From: Faecalicoccus acidiformans
GTDB lineage: Bacteria > Bacillota_I > Bacilli_A > Erysipelotrichales > Erysipelotrichaceae
Assembly: GCF_014202635.1 (NCBI RefSeq)
Contig: NZ_JACHHD010000004.1
Span: 54,342-118,341 of the forward strand
Length of the DNA: 64,000 nt
Direction of reading: 5' to 3'
A model generated the notes under the pieces. The model was not told where the DNA came from and ran no database searches. It saw only the letters and a list, made by a program, of their open reading frames with translations. How positions within the stretch are numbered: position 1 is the stretch's first letter; each line of letters starts with the position of its first letter. The position numbers and the translations under genes are program-made. Of this stretch, positions 17,177 to 26,930 are shown piece by piece.

Positions 17177-17363
17177 CATACTCACCTCCGTTTTTTAAGT
17201 AAGGTTTTTCCCTAATTTCATTATACTGTATTATTTTACGAAAGTTAATAAATACAAAGTACGATAAAAAAAGTCTAATTTAAAGTGAATTGCATACGTT
17301 TCGAAGAATAAAGGTTAACCTAAGTATTCTGAAAAGTTATCCTCCGATTTTTTCAGTATAGAA

Positions 17364-20300
17364 TCATGTTTTCTCTGGATTCAGCCAAAAGCATTTTCTG
17401 GCAAGTATTGAATTCGGACGATTTTTATTTCCCTGCACAAGGACAACGTGTTCTTTTTGAATATTATCTTTTTCTTTTGCATAGAGTTCAGGCATCAAAG
17501 TAATATCTATTTTTCCGGATTCATCGTCGATAGACATGAAACACATATTTTGACCTTGTTTTGTTTTATGAACACGATACCCGACGACACGGCCAATCAC
17601 ATTGAGGTATCCCGAATACGATTCCGCTTGCGATAACGGTAAACATTTGGGATATTGTGTTTCGCGAATCCGCTTTACCGGATGTTCACTTAAATAAAAG
17701 CCATAAACGCGAAATTCTTTTTGGGAACGCTCCATCGGGTTTTCTTTCATTTTTCGCAAGCTTGGTTTAGAAACGACTGAAAGATCAAACCGAATCTGGC
17801 CATCAACTTCCGTTTTGACTAAATCAGCATAAACGAGAATTCTTGCCAAATTATCATGCATGGTGGCACGATTCAATCCAAAAGAATCGAAGACCCCTCC
17901 ATCAATCAATATTCGTAAACTGGATTCAATCACATGCGCGCTGCTTAAACGAACAACACATTCGATAAAATTCTGAAATTGCCCATGTCTTCGTTCTTCT
18001 AAAATAGGCGGATAAATTGTACTTCCAATGCCTTTTAAGACTTGAAAAGGCATACGCAAGCCTTTTTCTTCTATCGTATAATGTCCCTCAGATCGATTGA
18101 TATCCGGTGCATAAACAACTAGTTTTCTACTGCGACATTCACTCAAGTACTGACTAGTCTTTTTTTCGGAACCAATGACGCTGTCAAACAGATTCTGATA
18201 GAAATAAAGGGGATAGTTTGCTTTTAAATATGCCATCTGATAAGCAATCAAACCATAAGCATAACTGTGCGATTTATTGAAACCATAACTGGCAAACTTT
18301 TCCATGGTATCAAATAATTCAACTGCTTGTTTATAAGAACAATGATTCTTCAATGCTCCCTGGACAAAAGTCTCTTTATAGGCAGCCATTTGGTCATGCT
18401 TCTTTTTCGACATGGCCTTACGCAAAGAATCTGCCTGCGCTAGGGACAGACCTCCTACTTTTGTAGCGATCTGCATAACTTGTTCTTGATATATGATCAG
18501 GCCATAAGTTTCTTTTAAGATATCTTGAGTCAAGGGATGCGGATACTCTATTTGTTCCGGATGTTCTTTACGCTGAATATAGGCATCAATATTCTGCATT
18601 GCACCGGGACGATATAAAGCTAAAACTGCACAGATTTCTTCAAACCTCGATGGTTTCATCCTCTTTAGCAAAGCACGGATCCCCTGGCTTTCCAATTGAA
18701 ATACCCCTGTGGTATCGGCTTTGGATAATAGACGATATGTCTTTTGATCGTTCAATGGCAGTTTTAAAACATCAATTTTATGATCGGTCTGTTGTTCGAT
18801 AGTTTTTACGATATGATCGATCGTCGTCAGATTTCTAAGGCCCAAAAAATCCATCTTGATCAAGCCGAGTTCTTCCAAATACTCCATCGTAAACTGGGTG
18901 GCAAGATGAGATTCATCGATCTGAACCAAAGGACAGACTTTGACGATTGGCTGGTCACTCAAAACAATCCCGGCAGCGTGTATAGACAGATGACGCGGCA
19001 GCCCTTCTAAAGGTAGACAATACTGGTACAATTCCATCAGTGTCTTGTCTTTTTTAAGAATGCGAGAAAAAGCATCCACTTCCGAAAAAGCTCGTTTCAA
19101 TGTCATGCCAGGAGTATTTGGAATCAGTTTCGTCAACTGGTCGATCTTCGCAGAAGAAATAGAATACACTCTTCCTACATCCCGTAATACTTGTTTAGCC
19201 TTTAAAGTATTGAAAGTAACAATATGCGAGACATGATCTTTCCCATATCGCTCTTTCACATAATCGATGACTTCATCTCGTCGATCATCCGGGAAGTCTG
19301 TATCGATATCCGGCATAGAAATCCGTTCCGGGTTTAAAAATCGTTCAAACAAAAGATGATTTTTTATAGGATCAATATGCGTGATTCCCAAACAATACGC
19401 CACTAAAGATCCAGCGGCGCTCCCGCGCCCTGGACCAACGTTGATATCTTTTGAACGAGCAAAACGGATGAAGTCATAAACTATCAAAAAATAATCCGTA
19501 AATCCCATTTTAATGATTGTTGAGCACTCATATTCCAATCGTTTTGCATATTCTTCGTTCCATTGATTAGAAAGACGTTTGGCAAGCCCTGCTTTACACA
19601 GTTTGACCAGAAACTCTTTTGAATCGATTCCCAATTTGTTTTGATATGGCGGAAGCGAACTCTTCGGCATTGCCATTTGAACGTTGCACATTTGTGCAAT
19701 TTCATCAGTACGAATCAAATCTTCTGGATCATATAAACTTTCCATTTCTGATTGCGAACGTATGAAACGATCATTCAAAACCACTAGATCCTGATCGTGA
19801 ATTCTTGCTTGTTTTTGAATCGCTTTAAGTGTTCGAAGCTGTAAAACATCTTCTTTTTTTTGATAAAGAATATACGAAAGAGCACAAGTCAAAAGCCCTG
19901 TTTCATTTGCGATTTTTTTGATCAGTTTATTCTTTTCTTTCCAAAAACCTGAATCATTGCATAAGATTCCGATATAAAATGATGAAAAAGAAGAACGGCA
20001 CGTTTCAAAATAGCGATAAAGAGAAGGTTGATCTTCATGTAAGATCCAATTATATAAAATATCTTCCTCTTGGATCCCCGTAGTCAGAACAATACTATTC
20101 TGACTATAGATAGAGAGATCCGCCATAGAAAGTTCATGATTGTGACTCATTTTCAATGTAGAAAGAGCATATAGATCTTGTAAACCTTGATCGTTTTTGG
20201 CCAAAAAGACAAAACTTGTCTTTCCTGTTTCAAACAAAGCATCGATTTCCAAACCCAAAATGGGATGAATCTTGTGTTCCATGCAGGTTTTGTAAAACTT

Positions 20301-20438
20301 CATGGTGCCATACATGACATTTTTATCGGTCAGAGCCACATGACGAAAACCTAGCTGAGCACTTCGTTCAACCAATTGTTCAATCGTTAAACTCGATTCC
20401 AGAAGACTATAACAGCTTCGCGCGTGTAAATGGACCAT
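17364..20438 (-). CDS. dnaE: DNA polymerase III alpha subunit, DnaE type
   Basis: Replicative polymerase of the DnaE1/DnaE3 group; in Firmicutes it extends RNA primers before handing over to PolC. 1024 residues, slightly short of the 1100-residue norm. Order: N-terminal PHP domain (HLHARSCYSLL; VALTDKNVMYG), polymerase palm with the catalytic DIDTDFPDDRR near 376, fingers with GRGSAAGS, the beta-binding/HhH region and a C-terminal OB fold (IDDESGKIDITLMPEL). It is transcribed alone from an extended -10 (TGGTATAAT), with a GGGAGGA site before ATG 20438. Confidence 0.96.
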   Translation of the reverse strand: MVHLHARSCYSLLESSLTIEQLVERSAQLGFRHVALTDKNVMYGTMKFYKTCMEHKIHPILGLEIDALFETGKTSFVFLAKNDQGLQDLYALSTLKMSHNHELSMADLSIYSQNSIVLTTGIQEEDILYNWILHEDQPSLYRYFETCRSSFSSFYIGILCNDSGFWKEKNKLIKKIANETGLLTCALSYILYQKKEDVLQLRTLKAIQKQARIHDQDLVVLNDRFIRSQSEMESLYDPEDLIRTDEIAQMCNVQMAMPKSSLPPYQNKLGIDSKEFLVKLCKAGLAKRLSNQWNEEYAKRLEYECSTIIKMGFTDYFLIVYDFIRFARSKDINVGPGRGSAAGSLVAYCLGITHIDPIKNHLLFERFLNPERISMPDIDTDFPDDRRDEVIDYVKERYGKDHVSHIVTFNTLKAKQVLRDVGRVYSISSAKIDQLTKLIPNTPGMTLKRAFSEVDAFSRILKKDKTLMELYQYCLPLEGLPRHLSIHAAGIVLSDQPIVKVCPLVQIDESHLATQFTMEYLEELGLIKMDFLGLRNLTTIDHIVKTIEQQTDHKIDVLKLPLNDQKTYRLLSKADTTGVFQLESQGIRALLKRMKPSRFEEICAVLALYRPGAMQNIDAYIQRKEHPEQIEYPHPLTQDILKETYGLIIYQEQVMQIATKVGGLSLAQADSLRKAMSKKKHDQMAAYKETFVQGALKNHCSYKQAVELFDTMEKFASYGFNKSHSYAYGLIAYQMAYLKANYPLYFYQNLFDSVIGSEKKTSQYLSECRSRKLVVYAPDINRSEGHYTIEEKGLRMPFQVLKGIGSTIYPPILEERRHGQFQNFIECVVRLSSAHVIESSLRILIDGGVFDSFGLNRATMHDNLARILVYADLVKTEVDGQIRFDLSVVSKPSLRKMKENPMERSQKEFRVYGFYLSEHPVKRIRETQYPKCLPLSQAESYSGYLNVIGRVVGYRVHKTKQGQNMCFMSIDDESGKIDITLMPELYAKEKDNIQKEHVVLVQGNKNRPNSILARKCFWLNPEKT

Positions 20439-20461
20439 TGTTGTCCTCCCATCTTGTTGTC

Positions 20462-20470
20462 ATTATACCA
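20462..20470 (-). promoter_or_regulatory. Extended -10 promoter of dnaE
   Basis: TGGTATAAT on the minus strand about 24 bases before the dnaE ATG, directly after the nrnA terminator. No good -35. Confidence 0.65.
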
Positions 20471-20475
20471 CAGAA

Positions 20476-20503
20476 TAAAAAAGCCTAAGTCATCGACTTA
20501 GAC
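20476..20503 (-). terminator. Intrinsic terminator of the smc-ftsY-ylxM-ackA-nrnA run
   Basis: A 9-bp stem (GTCTAAGTC with GACTTAGGC), GAT loop, then TTTTTT on the minus strand. The nrnA stop is at the stem base. Confidence 0.88.
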
Positions 20504-21453
20504 TAAACAGAAATCGAAAGAACGGATTCACTTAAATTTGCCAAAAGTTCAACAATTTCTTTAATTTGATCACGAGTAAGATTTTTGATGCCGCATGCAC
20601 AGGCATGACCGCCTCCATGATATTTTTGAGCCACTGCTCGAATATCGATTGTTTTGGAACGTAAGGAAGCACTGTAATGGACCCCATCCTCCATACGAGT
20701 GAATAAAGCCCAAATCTGGATATCTTCCACACCGCTCAAAACATAGACTTTTTCTTTTGCAGAAGCAAATGAACTTAAAACAGGAAGATAATCATCTTGT
20801 TCCATCACAGCATACAGAAAATGATTTTTTCGAGACGCCTTTGTACGAACTAACGTTTCATATTGATAATCATTCCATGTGCTTGAATAATTCATCTGAT
20901 CACATGCTATGACATCTATGCCAAAGTTCATTAAATAAGCTGCTGCATAAAAACTGTTTGCGCTGACGCTCTTTGTAGTAAAGCGAACATTGTCCGCCAC
21001 TAAACCAGCATATAAAAGATTAGCGGCATCTGCAGGGAGCATCCCTTGATTCTCTTTAAGCCACAGAGCCAGCATTTCGCAAGTAGCGCTCGCCTTGGGA
21101 TCGATCCATTCTACAGAACAAAAAGATTCTGTCTGCACATGATGATCGATGCGAATCGTAGAGGCACATCTCGTATAGTTTTGATCATCAACACGATTTG
21201 CGGTCGATGCATCCAAAACGATTCCTAAAGACTTCAGATAAATGTCTTCAGAAAGAGTTTCTAATGATAATCCCAATTTTTTTTGTAAAGGAGATCCTTC
21301 TCCGGCACAATAGACCTTTTTTTGAGGATAGGCAGAACGAATCCAAGACGCCAAGCCATACTGAGAACCTAAAGCATCCATATCAGGCAAAATATGACGA
21401 AAAATAATGATAGAGTCATATTTTTGAATGGAATCAAGAATTTTAGGATTCAT
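20503..21453 (-). CDS. nrnA: DHH-family nanoRNase / pAp phosphatase (NrnA-like)
   Basis: A 316-residue DHH-DHHA1 phosphoesterase that degrades 2-5 nt RNAs and/or dephosphorylates 3'-phosphoadenosine 5'-phosphate. Motifs: FRHILPDMDALGSQ (metal site, near 18-31), LDAST, RIDHHVQTES (DHH) and the C-terminal GGGHACACG. The frame is open further upstream, but ATG 21453 (MNPKILDSIQKY) gives the family N-terminus; it overlaps the end of ackA by 11 bases. The ribosome binding site is weak, so translational coupling to ackA is likely. Confidence 0.9.
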   Translation of the reverse strand: MNPKILDSIQKYDSIIIFRHILPDMDALGSQYGLASWIRSAYPQKKVYCAGEGSPLQKKLGLSLETLSEDIYLKSLGIVLDASTANRVDDQNYTRCASTIRIDHHVQTESFCSVEWIDPKASATCEMLALWLKENQGMLPADAANLLYAGLVADNVRFTTKSVSANSFYAAAYLMNFGIDVIACDQMNYSSTWNDYQYETLVRTKASRKNHFLYAVMEQDDYLPVLSSFASAKEKVYVLSGVEDIQIWALFTRMEDGVHYSASLRSKTIDIRAVAQKYHGGGHACACGIKNLTRDQIKEIVELLANLSESVLSISV

Positions 21454-22642
21454 GGCAAAGATTCTTATAGGCATCTCGTGCCATGACGAGCTCTTCATTG
21501 GTAGGAATCAGCCAAACCTGGATTGAAGAATCTTCGCTGCTCAATTTTTTCTCGATGCCGCGAACCCCTTTATTCAATGATTCAGGAACTTTAACACCAA
21601 ATACCGCAAGACGATCACAAATCTTCTGACGCATCAGAGAATCATTTTCACCAATGCCGCCGGCAAAGACGATTGCATCAGCTCCACCCATCAAACCATA
21701 ATATCCAGATACGGTCTCTACAATTGAATTAACATAGATCTTCTGCGTTAAGATAGCACGTTCATTTCCTTGTTCAGCAGCGGCTTCCACATCACGTCCA
21801 TCTGAACTGATTCCTGAAACGCCTAACATCCCTGATTTTTTATTCAAGATCGTATCAATTTCATCAGGCGTGTAACCATACTTTTTCTCTAGGAACATAA
21901 TGATGGCCGGATCGATATCTCCACAGCGGGTTCCCATCATGACACCGGACAATGGAGTAAATCCCATACTGGTTTTATAAGATTTTCCATTTTTTACAGC
22001 CGTAATGCTTGCGCCATTCCCTAAATGGCATGTAATGATGTTCATTTCTTCCATCGGTTTATTTAAAATCTCGGCTAATCGCTGTGTTAAATATAAGTGG
22101 CTTGTTCCGTGCATCCCATATCGACGAATTTCATCTTTTTCATAATATTCATAAGGAATCGGATAAATGTAGTTTTCCTTTGGCATAGTTTGATGAAACG
22201 CCGTATCAAAAACAAATGTGTGCTTGCATTCCGGCAAAGCCTTTTTAAAAGAACGATAGCCAAGCAGTCCGGCAGGATTATGCAATGGTGCCAAAACTTT
22301 TAACTCATCGATTTTATCTTCAGCTTCCTTGCTTTCAGGAACTGAATGGGAATAATACTCTCCACCGTGAACCATGCGATGACCGATAGCTTTGATCTCA
22401 TTTAAATCATGGACAATTTCATATTTGACCAAAACTTCCATCAATTTATTCACTGCAGCTCCATGATCTGGAATATCTAGAATTTCTTCGATCTTTTGTC
22501 CTTTGAACTTCATTCCAACAATCGAATCTTCCAATCCGATTCTCTCAATGTTCCCTTGTGCAAGCACTTCTTCTTCCGGCATTTGAAACACCTGAAATTT
22601 TAAAGAGCTGCTTCCTGCATTGACACTCATTACAATAGACAT
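21443..22642 (-). CDS. ackA: Acetate kinase
   Basis: Interconverts acetyl phosphate + ADP and acetate + ATP, the ATP-yielding step of acetate fermentation. 399 residues. Motifs of the ASKHA fold: SVNAGSSSLKFQVF (6-19), HRMVHGGEYY, DTAFHQTMP, GMHGTSHLY, TCHLGNGASI and FTAGIGEN-like FAGGIGEND. ATG follows GGAGGG. No phosphotransacetylase gene is in the window. It sits in the smc-ftsY-ylxM run, 12 bases after ylxM. Confidence 0.97.
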   Translation of the reverse strand: MSIVMSVNAGSSSLKFQVFQMPEEEVLAQGNIERIGLEDSIVGMKFKGQKIEEILDIPDHGAAVNKLMEVLVKYEIVHDLNEIKAIGHRMVHGGEYYSHSVPESKEAEDKIDELKVLAPLHNPAGLLGYRSFKKALPECKHTFVFDTAFHQTMPKENYIYPIPYEYYEKDEIRRYGMHGTSHLYLTQRLAEILNKPMEEMNIITCHLGNGASITAVKNGKSYKTSMGFTPLSGVMMGTRCGDIDPAIIMFLEKKYGYTPDEIDTILNKKSGMLGVSGISSDGRDVEAAAEQGNERAILTQKIYVNSIVETVSGYYGLMGGADAIVFAGGIGENDSLMRQKICDRLAVFGVKVPESLNKGVRGIEKKLSSEDSSIQVWLIPTNEELVMARDAYKNLCHES

Positions 22643-22654
22643 ATTGATACCCTC

Positions 22655-22945
22655 CTATAATAGATTCATGATTGTCTCTTTTATCTTATCATCATTCAAC
22701 TGTTCTAAAAGTTCAATGATTTTTTTTCTTTTTTCAATATAATGGATCACACTTTCATACTTTTGCAGCTGATTCAAAGATTTTTTTAGACTATCCTGAA
22801 CCGCAGCCCGTGATATGGAAAGCTCTTCTGCAATCTCAGAATAAGAAAAATCTTCCTCATAATATAATGAACAGATTTCACGTTGCCGCTCTGTCAGCAA
22901 TTGACCATAGATATCAAAAAGAACGTTCGTTTCCAATCTATTCAT
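22655..22945 (-). CDS. ylxM: YlxM-like putative DNA-binding/SRP-associated protein (UPF0122)
   Basis: 96-residue helix-turn-helix protein resembling sigma-70 region 4: LLTERQREICSLYYEEDFSYSEIAEELSISRAAVQDSLKK. YlxM proteins are encoded with SRP components and one was shown in streptococci to affect SRP function. Here the gene overlaps ftsY by eight bases instead of preceding ffh, which is 36 kb away. The C-terminal half is a charged helix. Confidence 0.9.
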   Translation of the reverse strand: MNRLETNVLFDIYGQLLTERQREICSLYYEEDFSYSEIAEELSISRAAVQDSLKKSLNQLQKYESVIHYIEKRKKIIELLEQLNDDKIKETIMNLL

Positions 22946-23900
22946 CTTCTAATCCTTTTGTGATTCCCATCAAATAACTGTTGATATCGAAAGGTTGCAA
23001 GTCATCTGGCTTTTCTCCCAACCCTAGGAAGCGAACCGGAATCTTCAACTGATCGTGGATAGCTAAAACAATCCCGCCCTTCGCCGTTCCATCCATCTTA
23101 GTCAAAATGATTCCGCTAACTTGCGTAGCATCCAAAAACTGTTTAGCTTGTGAGATTCCATTTTGACCCGTTGTCGCATCTAAAACCAGCCAGACTTCTT
23201 GAGGAGCCCCCGGAATCTCGCGATCACAAACGCGAACCATCTTGCTTAATTCTTTCATCAAGTTCGTCTTGGTCTGCAGCCGACCGGCAGTATCCGCTAA
23301 AAGAATATCAATTTGATGATCTTTAGCATACCGGCAAGCATCCACTAAAACAGAACTCGGATCTTGATTTGGCGCTCCTTTTATACAAGGAACTCCCAAT
23401 CGGTTGGCCCATGTTTCAATTTGATCAACAGCCCCCGCACGGAAAGTGTCCGCAGCCGCAACCGCCATAGACATATCCAGATCCTTATAATATTGGATAA
23501 GTTTTGCGGATGTTGTAGTCTTGCCAGAACCGTTTACTCCAACCATAAAAATAACCGTTGGTCCTTCTTCGTTATAATGAATGAATCCATCTTGTTCTTG
23601 ATCATAAAAATCATGAAGGATACTGATAAAATAATCTTCCATCGATTCATATTCGTGGATATGCGAAGCGTTTTCTTCAAAACGGTCGACTATTTTTTGT
23701 GCTGTATGGATTCCCACATCGCTTTCCAATAACAAAATCATGATCTCCTCTAAAAGATCATCGTCAATGCCATGAAAGCTGTTCGATAAAGAACGAATCC
23801 TATCTCCAAAACTCTTCCTAGAACGACCTAATCCGCTTAAGTATTTATCTTTATCCTGGTTTTTGATAAAGGCATCTTTGATCGATTGAAATAAAGCCAT
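22938..23900 (-). CDS. ftsY: Signal recognition particle receptor FtsY
   Basis: SRP receptor GTPase that docks SRP-ribosome complexes at the membrane. 320 residues: a short N domain without the acidic A domain of E. coli, then the NG GTPase with GVNGSGKTTTSAKL (G1, about 119-132), DTFRAGAVDQ, LADTAGRLQ (G3), TKMDGTAKGG (G4) and LGLGEKPDDLQPF. It begins right behind smc (one base gap), a common smc-ftsY pairing. Confidence 0.96.
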   Translation of the reverse strand: MALFQSIKDAFIKNQDKDKYLSGLGRSRKSFGDRIRSLSNSFHGIDDDLLEEIMILLLESDVGIHTAQKIVDRFEENASHIHEYESMEDYFISILHDFYDQEQDGFIHYNEEGPTVIFMVGVNGSGKTTTSAKLIQYYKDLDMSMAVAAADTFRAGAVDQIETWANRLGVPCIKGAPNQDPSSVLVDACRYAKDHQIDILLADTAGRLQTKTNLMKELSKMVRVCDREIPGAPQEVWLVLDATTGQNGISQAKQFLDATQVSGIILTKMDGTAKGGIVLAIHDQLKIPVRFLGLGEKPDDLQPFDINSYLMGITKGLEDE

Positions 23901-23901
23901 G

Positions 23902-26832
23902 TTAATTGACCTCCTTGTTTTCTACAATATGAACAGCGTCCTTCAACTGAACCTTCAATAATTTAGAGACACCATCTTTTTGCATAGTAATTCCGTACAA
24001 TGTATCGCATTGTTCCATCGTTCCCGGGCGATGAGTCACGACGATAAATTGAGAGCGGTCTCCAAAACGAGACAGGTATCGTGCAAATCGTTCAACATTT
24101 GCCTGGTCTAAAGCGGCTTCGACTTCATCAAAAATGCAAAGAGGCATAACTCGCGCCTGTAAAATCGCAAATAAAACACTGATTGCGATCAAAGCTTTTT
24201 CACCACCGGAGAAAGACTGTAAATTCTTGACCATTTTTCCTGGTGGCTGAACATCGATTTCTATACCCGTATTCAAGACATCTTCCGGATCTACCATGCT
24301 TAGTTTCGCTTTACCGCCACCAAACATCGCTTTAAAAATACCGTCCAATTCCTGATTGATTTTTTCAAACATATCTACAAATTGAACTTTCATGGTCTGA
24401 TCCATTTCATCAATTGCCGAAAGGATCGAAGCAGAAGCCCTTTCCAGGTCTTCTTTTTGTGAAGTCATAAAATCAAAGCGTTCCTTGATTTCCTTATATT
24501 GATCCGGTGCATCCGGGTTAACATTTCCCAGTTTTGATATTTCTGTGCGCAAAACTTGAACTCTTTGTTTGGCTTCGCTGAGATCAATATCTTGTTTTTG
24601 ATCTTTCGCATGTTCAAAAGTCATCGAATACTCACTGTTAAGTTGTCTTAAAGCGGTATCCAAATAGGCTTGTTTTTTGGCTTGTTCCAGTTCATTGTCA
24701 TGAATATCAACCTGCAAAGCATTCATCTCGCGGCGAATCGAGCGCATCTGATTTTCCATCTGTTCTACTGTATTGCCTTTGTCATAACGTCTTTTGCGCA
24801 AAGCTTGCATATCGCCCGTGATTTGATCGATACGTGCATGCATCTTTGACATTAAAACGACGATATCATCTTCTTCTAAATCCTGTTTTTCTTCATCGAT
24901 GACCAAATCTTTGTATTCCATCTGCAAAGAATCATATTTCTCTTTTTTAGTAAGATAGATATTTTCCAGTTTTGCCACATCAATCTGCAACTGCATGCAG
25001 GTTTCAGTTTCTTTGTCCATTTGATTTTCCAGCATGCGGCACTCGTCATTATCGTGCGAAACCTTGAGCTCCTGCCCTTCAATTTGTGAACGAATCGAAT
25101 CCAATTCATGTTGAATCGTAATCAAAGACGTCTGATTCCGAATCGACCCGCCAGTCATGCTTCCTCCGGTATGAACGATATCTCCATCCAAAGTCACGAT
25201 CTTCACACGGTATTGAAGACGCTTTGCACATTCATTGGCATGGACCAAATTATCCATTACCAAAACATTCCCCAATAAACGATCTCGTAAATCTTCATAT
25301 TTAGGGGCACAGGAAACACATTCATAAGCCCAGCAGATCATTCCTTCTGATTGTGAAGCAATGATTTGCTGATCTTGGGCCGCAAAACGTTTTTTCATGA
25401 TATTCAACGGCAAAAACGTTGCTCGGCCGCTTTTATTTTTTTTCAGGTAACCAATCGCATTTCGGGCAGCAGCTTCATCTTTAGTCACAATATGATAAAG
25501 ACTTCCTTGTAAAGCCGATTCAATGGCCTTAGCATGTTCCGGATGTGCTTTTAAAAGTTCACTGACGACACCTTCAATCCCCATCAAAGAATGTCGGGCA
25601 TCAAGAACAGCACGTACGCTTTGCTGGTGAGAAAAAGGTTGTCGTGCAATATTTTCTAATACTTGTTTTCGATTCTTTAATTCTTGTAAAACATGTCGTT
25701 GCTGAGAAGCCTGCATGGAAGCCTGATTTTCTTTATTTTTTAAATCGTTTAAACGCTTCAAATGCATTTCCAGATCCGCTTTTAAGATCTGTAAACGTTT
25801 TTGACGATCCTCAAACTCATATTTTGCTTCCTGAAGCATCTGTTTCAGTTCATCCTGTCGAGCCAGAGCATCTGCTTGTAAAAGTCGGTATTTTCGTTTT
25901 TCGTCTAATTCTACTTTTTGTTTTTCCAAGCGGTAGCTATCTTCCATAGCTCTTGTGTATTGTCCCTGCAAATCATTGATTTGACGATCTAAAGCATGCA
26001 TTTCCTGACGATAATTGGAAATATCGATTTCTTGCTGGTTTAAAGATGCTTCTTTAGAAGTATAGATCGTCTTTGCCTCAAAAAGAGCATGGGAAAGGTC
26101 TTCAATTTCGCGGTGCATCGATTCAATTTCTTCAACCAGCACGCTGATTTCAATGGAAGAAAGTTCGGTTTTTAAATTTTTATAGATTTTTGCTTTTTCA
26201 GCCTGCTTTTCCAAGGGTGACAATTGTTTTTCGAGTTCATCTAAAATATCTTGCAGACGATCAAGATTATCTTTTGTTTTTTCTAATTTCTGCAAAGAAA
26301 CTTTTTTTCGCTTTTTATATTTTGCAACACCGGCAGCTTCTTCAAAAAGAAGACGCCGATCCTCAGGTTTCGCATCCGCAAAAGCACTGATGTTGCCTTG
26401 CGTAATAATACTTAGCGAATCTCTTCCCAATCCCGTATCCATCACTAAATCATTGATATCTTTCAAACGACACGGTTCTTTATTGATAAAATAACTCGCT
26501 TCATTAGTAGAGCGTTGAAGCTGACGAGTAATTTCAATTTCTTCGTAAGGTGAATCGAAAATATGAAGTGAATTATCAAAAACTAAAGTTACTTTTGCCA
26601 TGTTGACCGGTTTTCGATATTCACTTCCGCTAAATATAATGTCCGACATGCTCGAACCCGAGCGAAGACTTTTAGTACTTTGTTCTCCTAATACCCAGCG
26701 AATCGCATCATTGACGTTACTTTTTCCGCAACCATTAGGACCAACGATGCCGGTGATATTCTGATCAAATTGTAAAATTGTCTTATCCGCAAAGCTCTTA
26801 AAGCCTTGAATCTCAATCCTTTTTAAAAACAT
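23902..26832 (-). CDS. smc: Chromosome segregation ATPase SMC, short-armed
   Basis: Core of the SMC-ScpAB condensin. 976 residues against roughly 1180 usual. ATPase head motifs are complete: Walker A GPNGCGKSN (31-39), signature SFSGGEKAL near 880 and Walker B CIFDEVEAALD near 905. The hinge spans about 400-570 with GGSMTGGS at its end. The coiled-coil arms are therefore about 235-250 residues each. Start ATG 26832 follows AAGGTGG with TACAAT upstream. ftsY follows directly. Confidence 0.95.
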   Translation of the reverse strand: MFLKRIEIQGFKSFADKTILQFDQNITGIVGPNGCGKSNVNDAIRWVLGEQSTKSLRSGSSMSDIIFSGSEYRKPVNMAKVTLVFDNSLHIFDSPYEEIEITRQLQRSTNEASYFINKEPCRLKDINDLVMDTGLGRDSLSIITQGNISAFADAKPEDRRLLFEEAAGVAKYKKRKKVSLQKLEKTKDNLDRLQDILDELEKQLSPLEKQAEKAKIYKNLKTELSSIEISVLVEEIESMHREIEDLSHALFEAKTIYTSKEASLNQQEIDISNYRQEMHALDRQINDLQGQYTRAMEDSYRLEKQKVELDEKRKYRLLQADALARQDELKQMLQEAKYEFEDRQKRLQILKADLEMHLKRLNDLKNKENQASMQASQQRHVLQELKNRKQVLENIARQPFSHQQSVRAVLDARHSLMGIEGVVSELLKAHPEHAKAIESALQGSLYHIVTKDEAAARNAIGYLKKNKSGRATFLPLNIMKKRFAAQDQQIIASQSEGMICWAYECVSCAPKYEDLRDRLLGNVLVMDNLVHANECAKRLQYRVKIVTLDGDIVHTGGSMTGGSIRNQTSLITIQHELDSIRSQIEGQELKVSHDNDECRMLENQMDKETETCMQLQIDVAKLENIYLTKKEKYDSLQMEYKDLVIDEEKQDLEEDDIVVLMSKMHARIDQITGDMQALRKRRYDKGNTVEQMENQMRSIRREMNALQVDIHDNELEQAKKQAYLDTALRQLNSEYSMTFEHAKDQKQDIDLSEAKQRVQVLRTEISKLGNVNPDAPDQYKEIKERFDFMTSQKEDLERASASILSAIDEMDQTMKVQFVDMFEKINQELDGIFKAMFGGGKAKLSMVDPEDVLNTGIEIDVQPPGKMVKNLQSFSGGEKALIAISVLFAILQARVMPLCIFDEVEAALDQANVERFARYLSRFGDRSQFIVVTHRPGTMEQCDTLYGITMQKDGVSKLLKVQLKDAVHIVENKEVN

Positions 26833-26894
26833 AAGCCACCTTCATCCTAACTTTTGTATTGTATCAAAAAGGGAAATAAAAATCGACTGCTCCC

Positions 26895-26923
26895 TTGAAA
26901 TTTAAAACCATACTTTTTAAAAT
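26895..26923 (+). promoter_or_regulatory. Promoter of the hemolysin III-like gene, start probably at the ATG
   Basis: TTGAAA (26895-26900), 17-bp spacer, TAAAAT (26918-26923), then seven bases to ATG 26931 with no ribosome binding site. Confidence 0.7.
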
Positions 26924-26930
26924 AGTACGT

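Noticed and set aside
26895..26930. TTG start for the hemolysin III-like gene
   Set aside because: TTGAAA there is the -35 box, with the -10 at 26918-26923; translation cannot begin upstream of the transcript.
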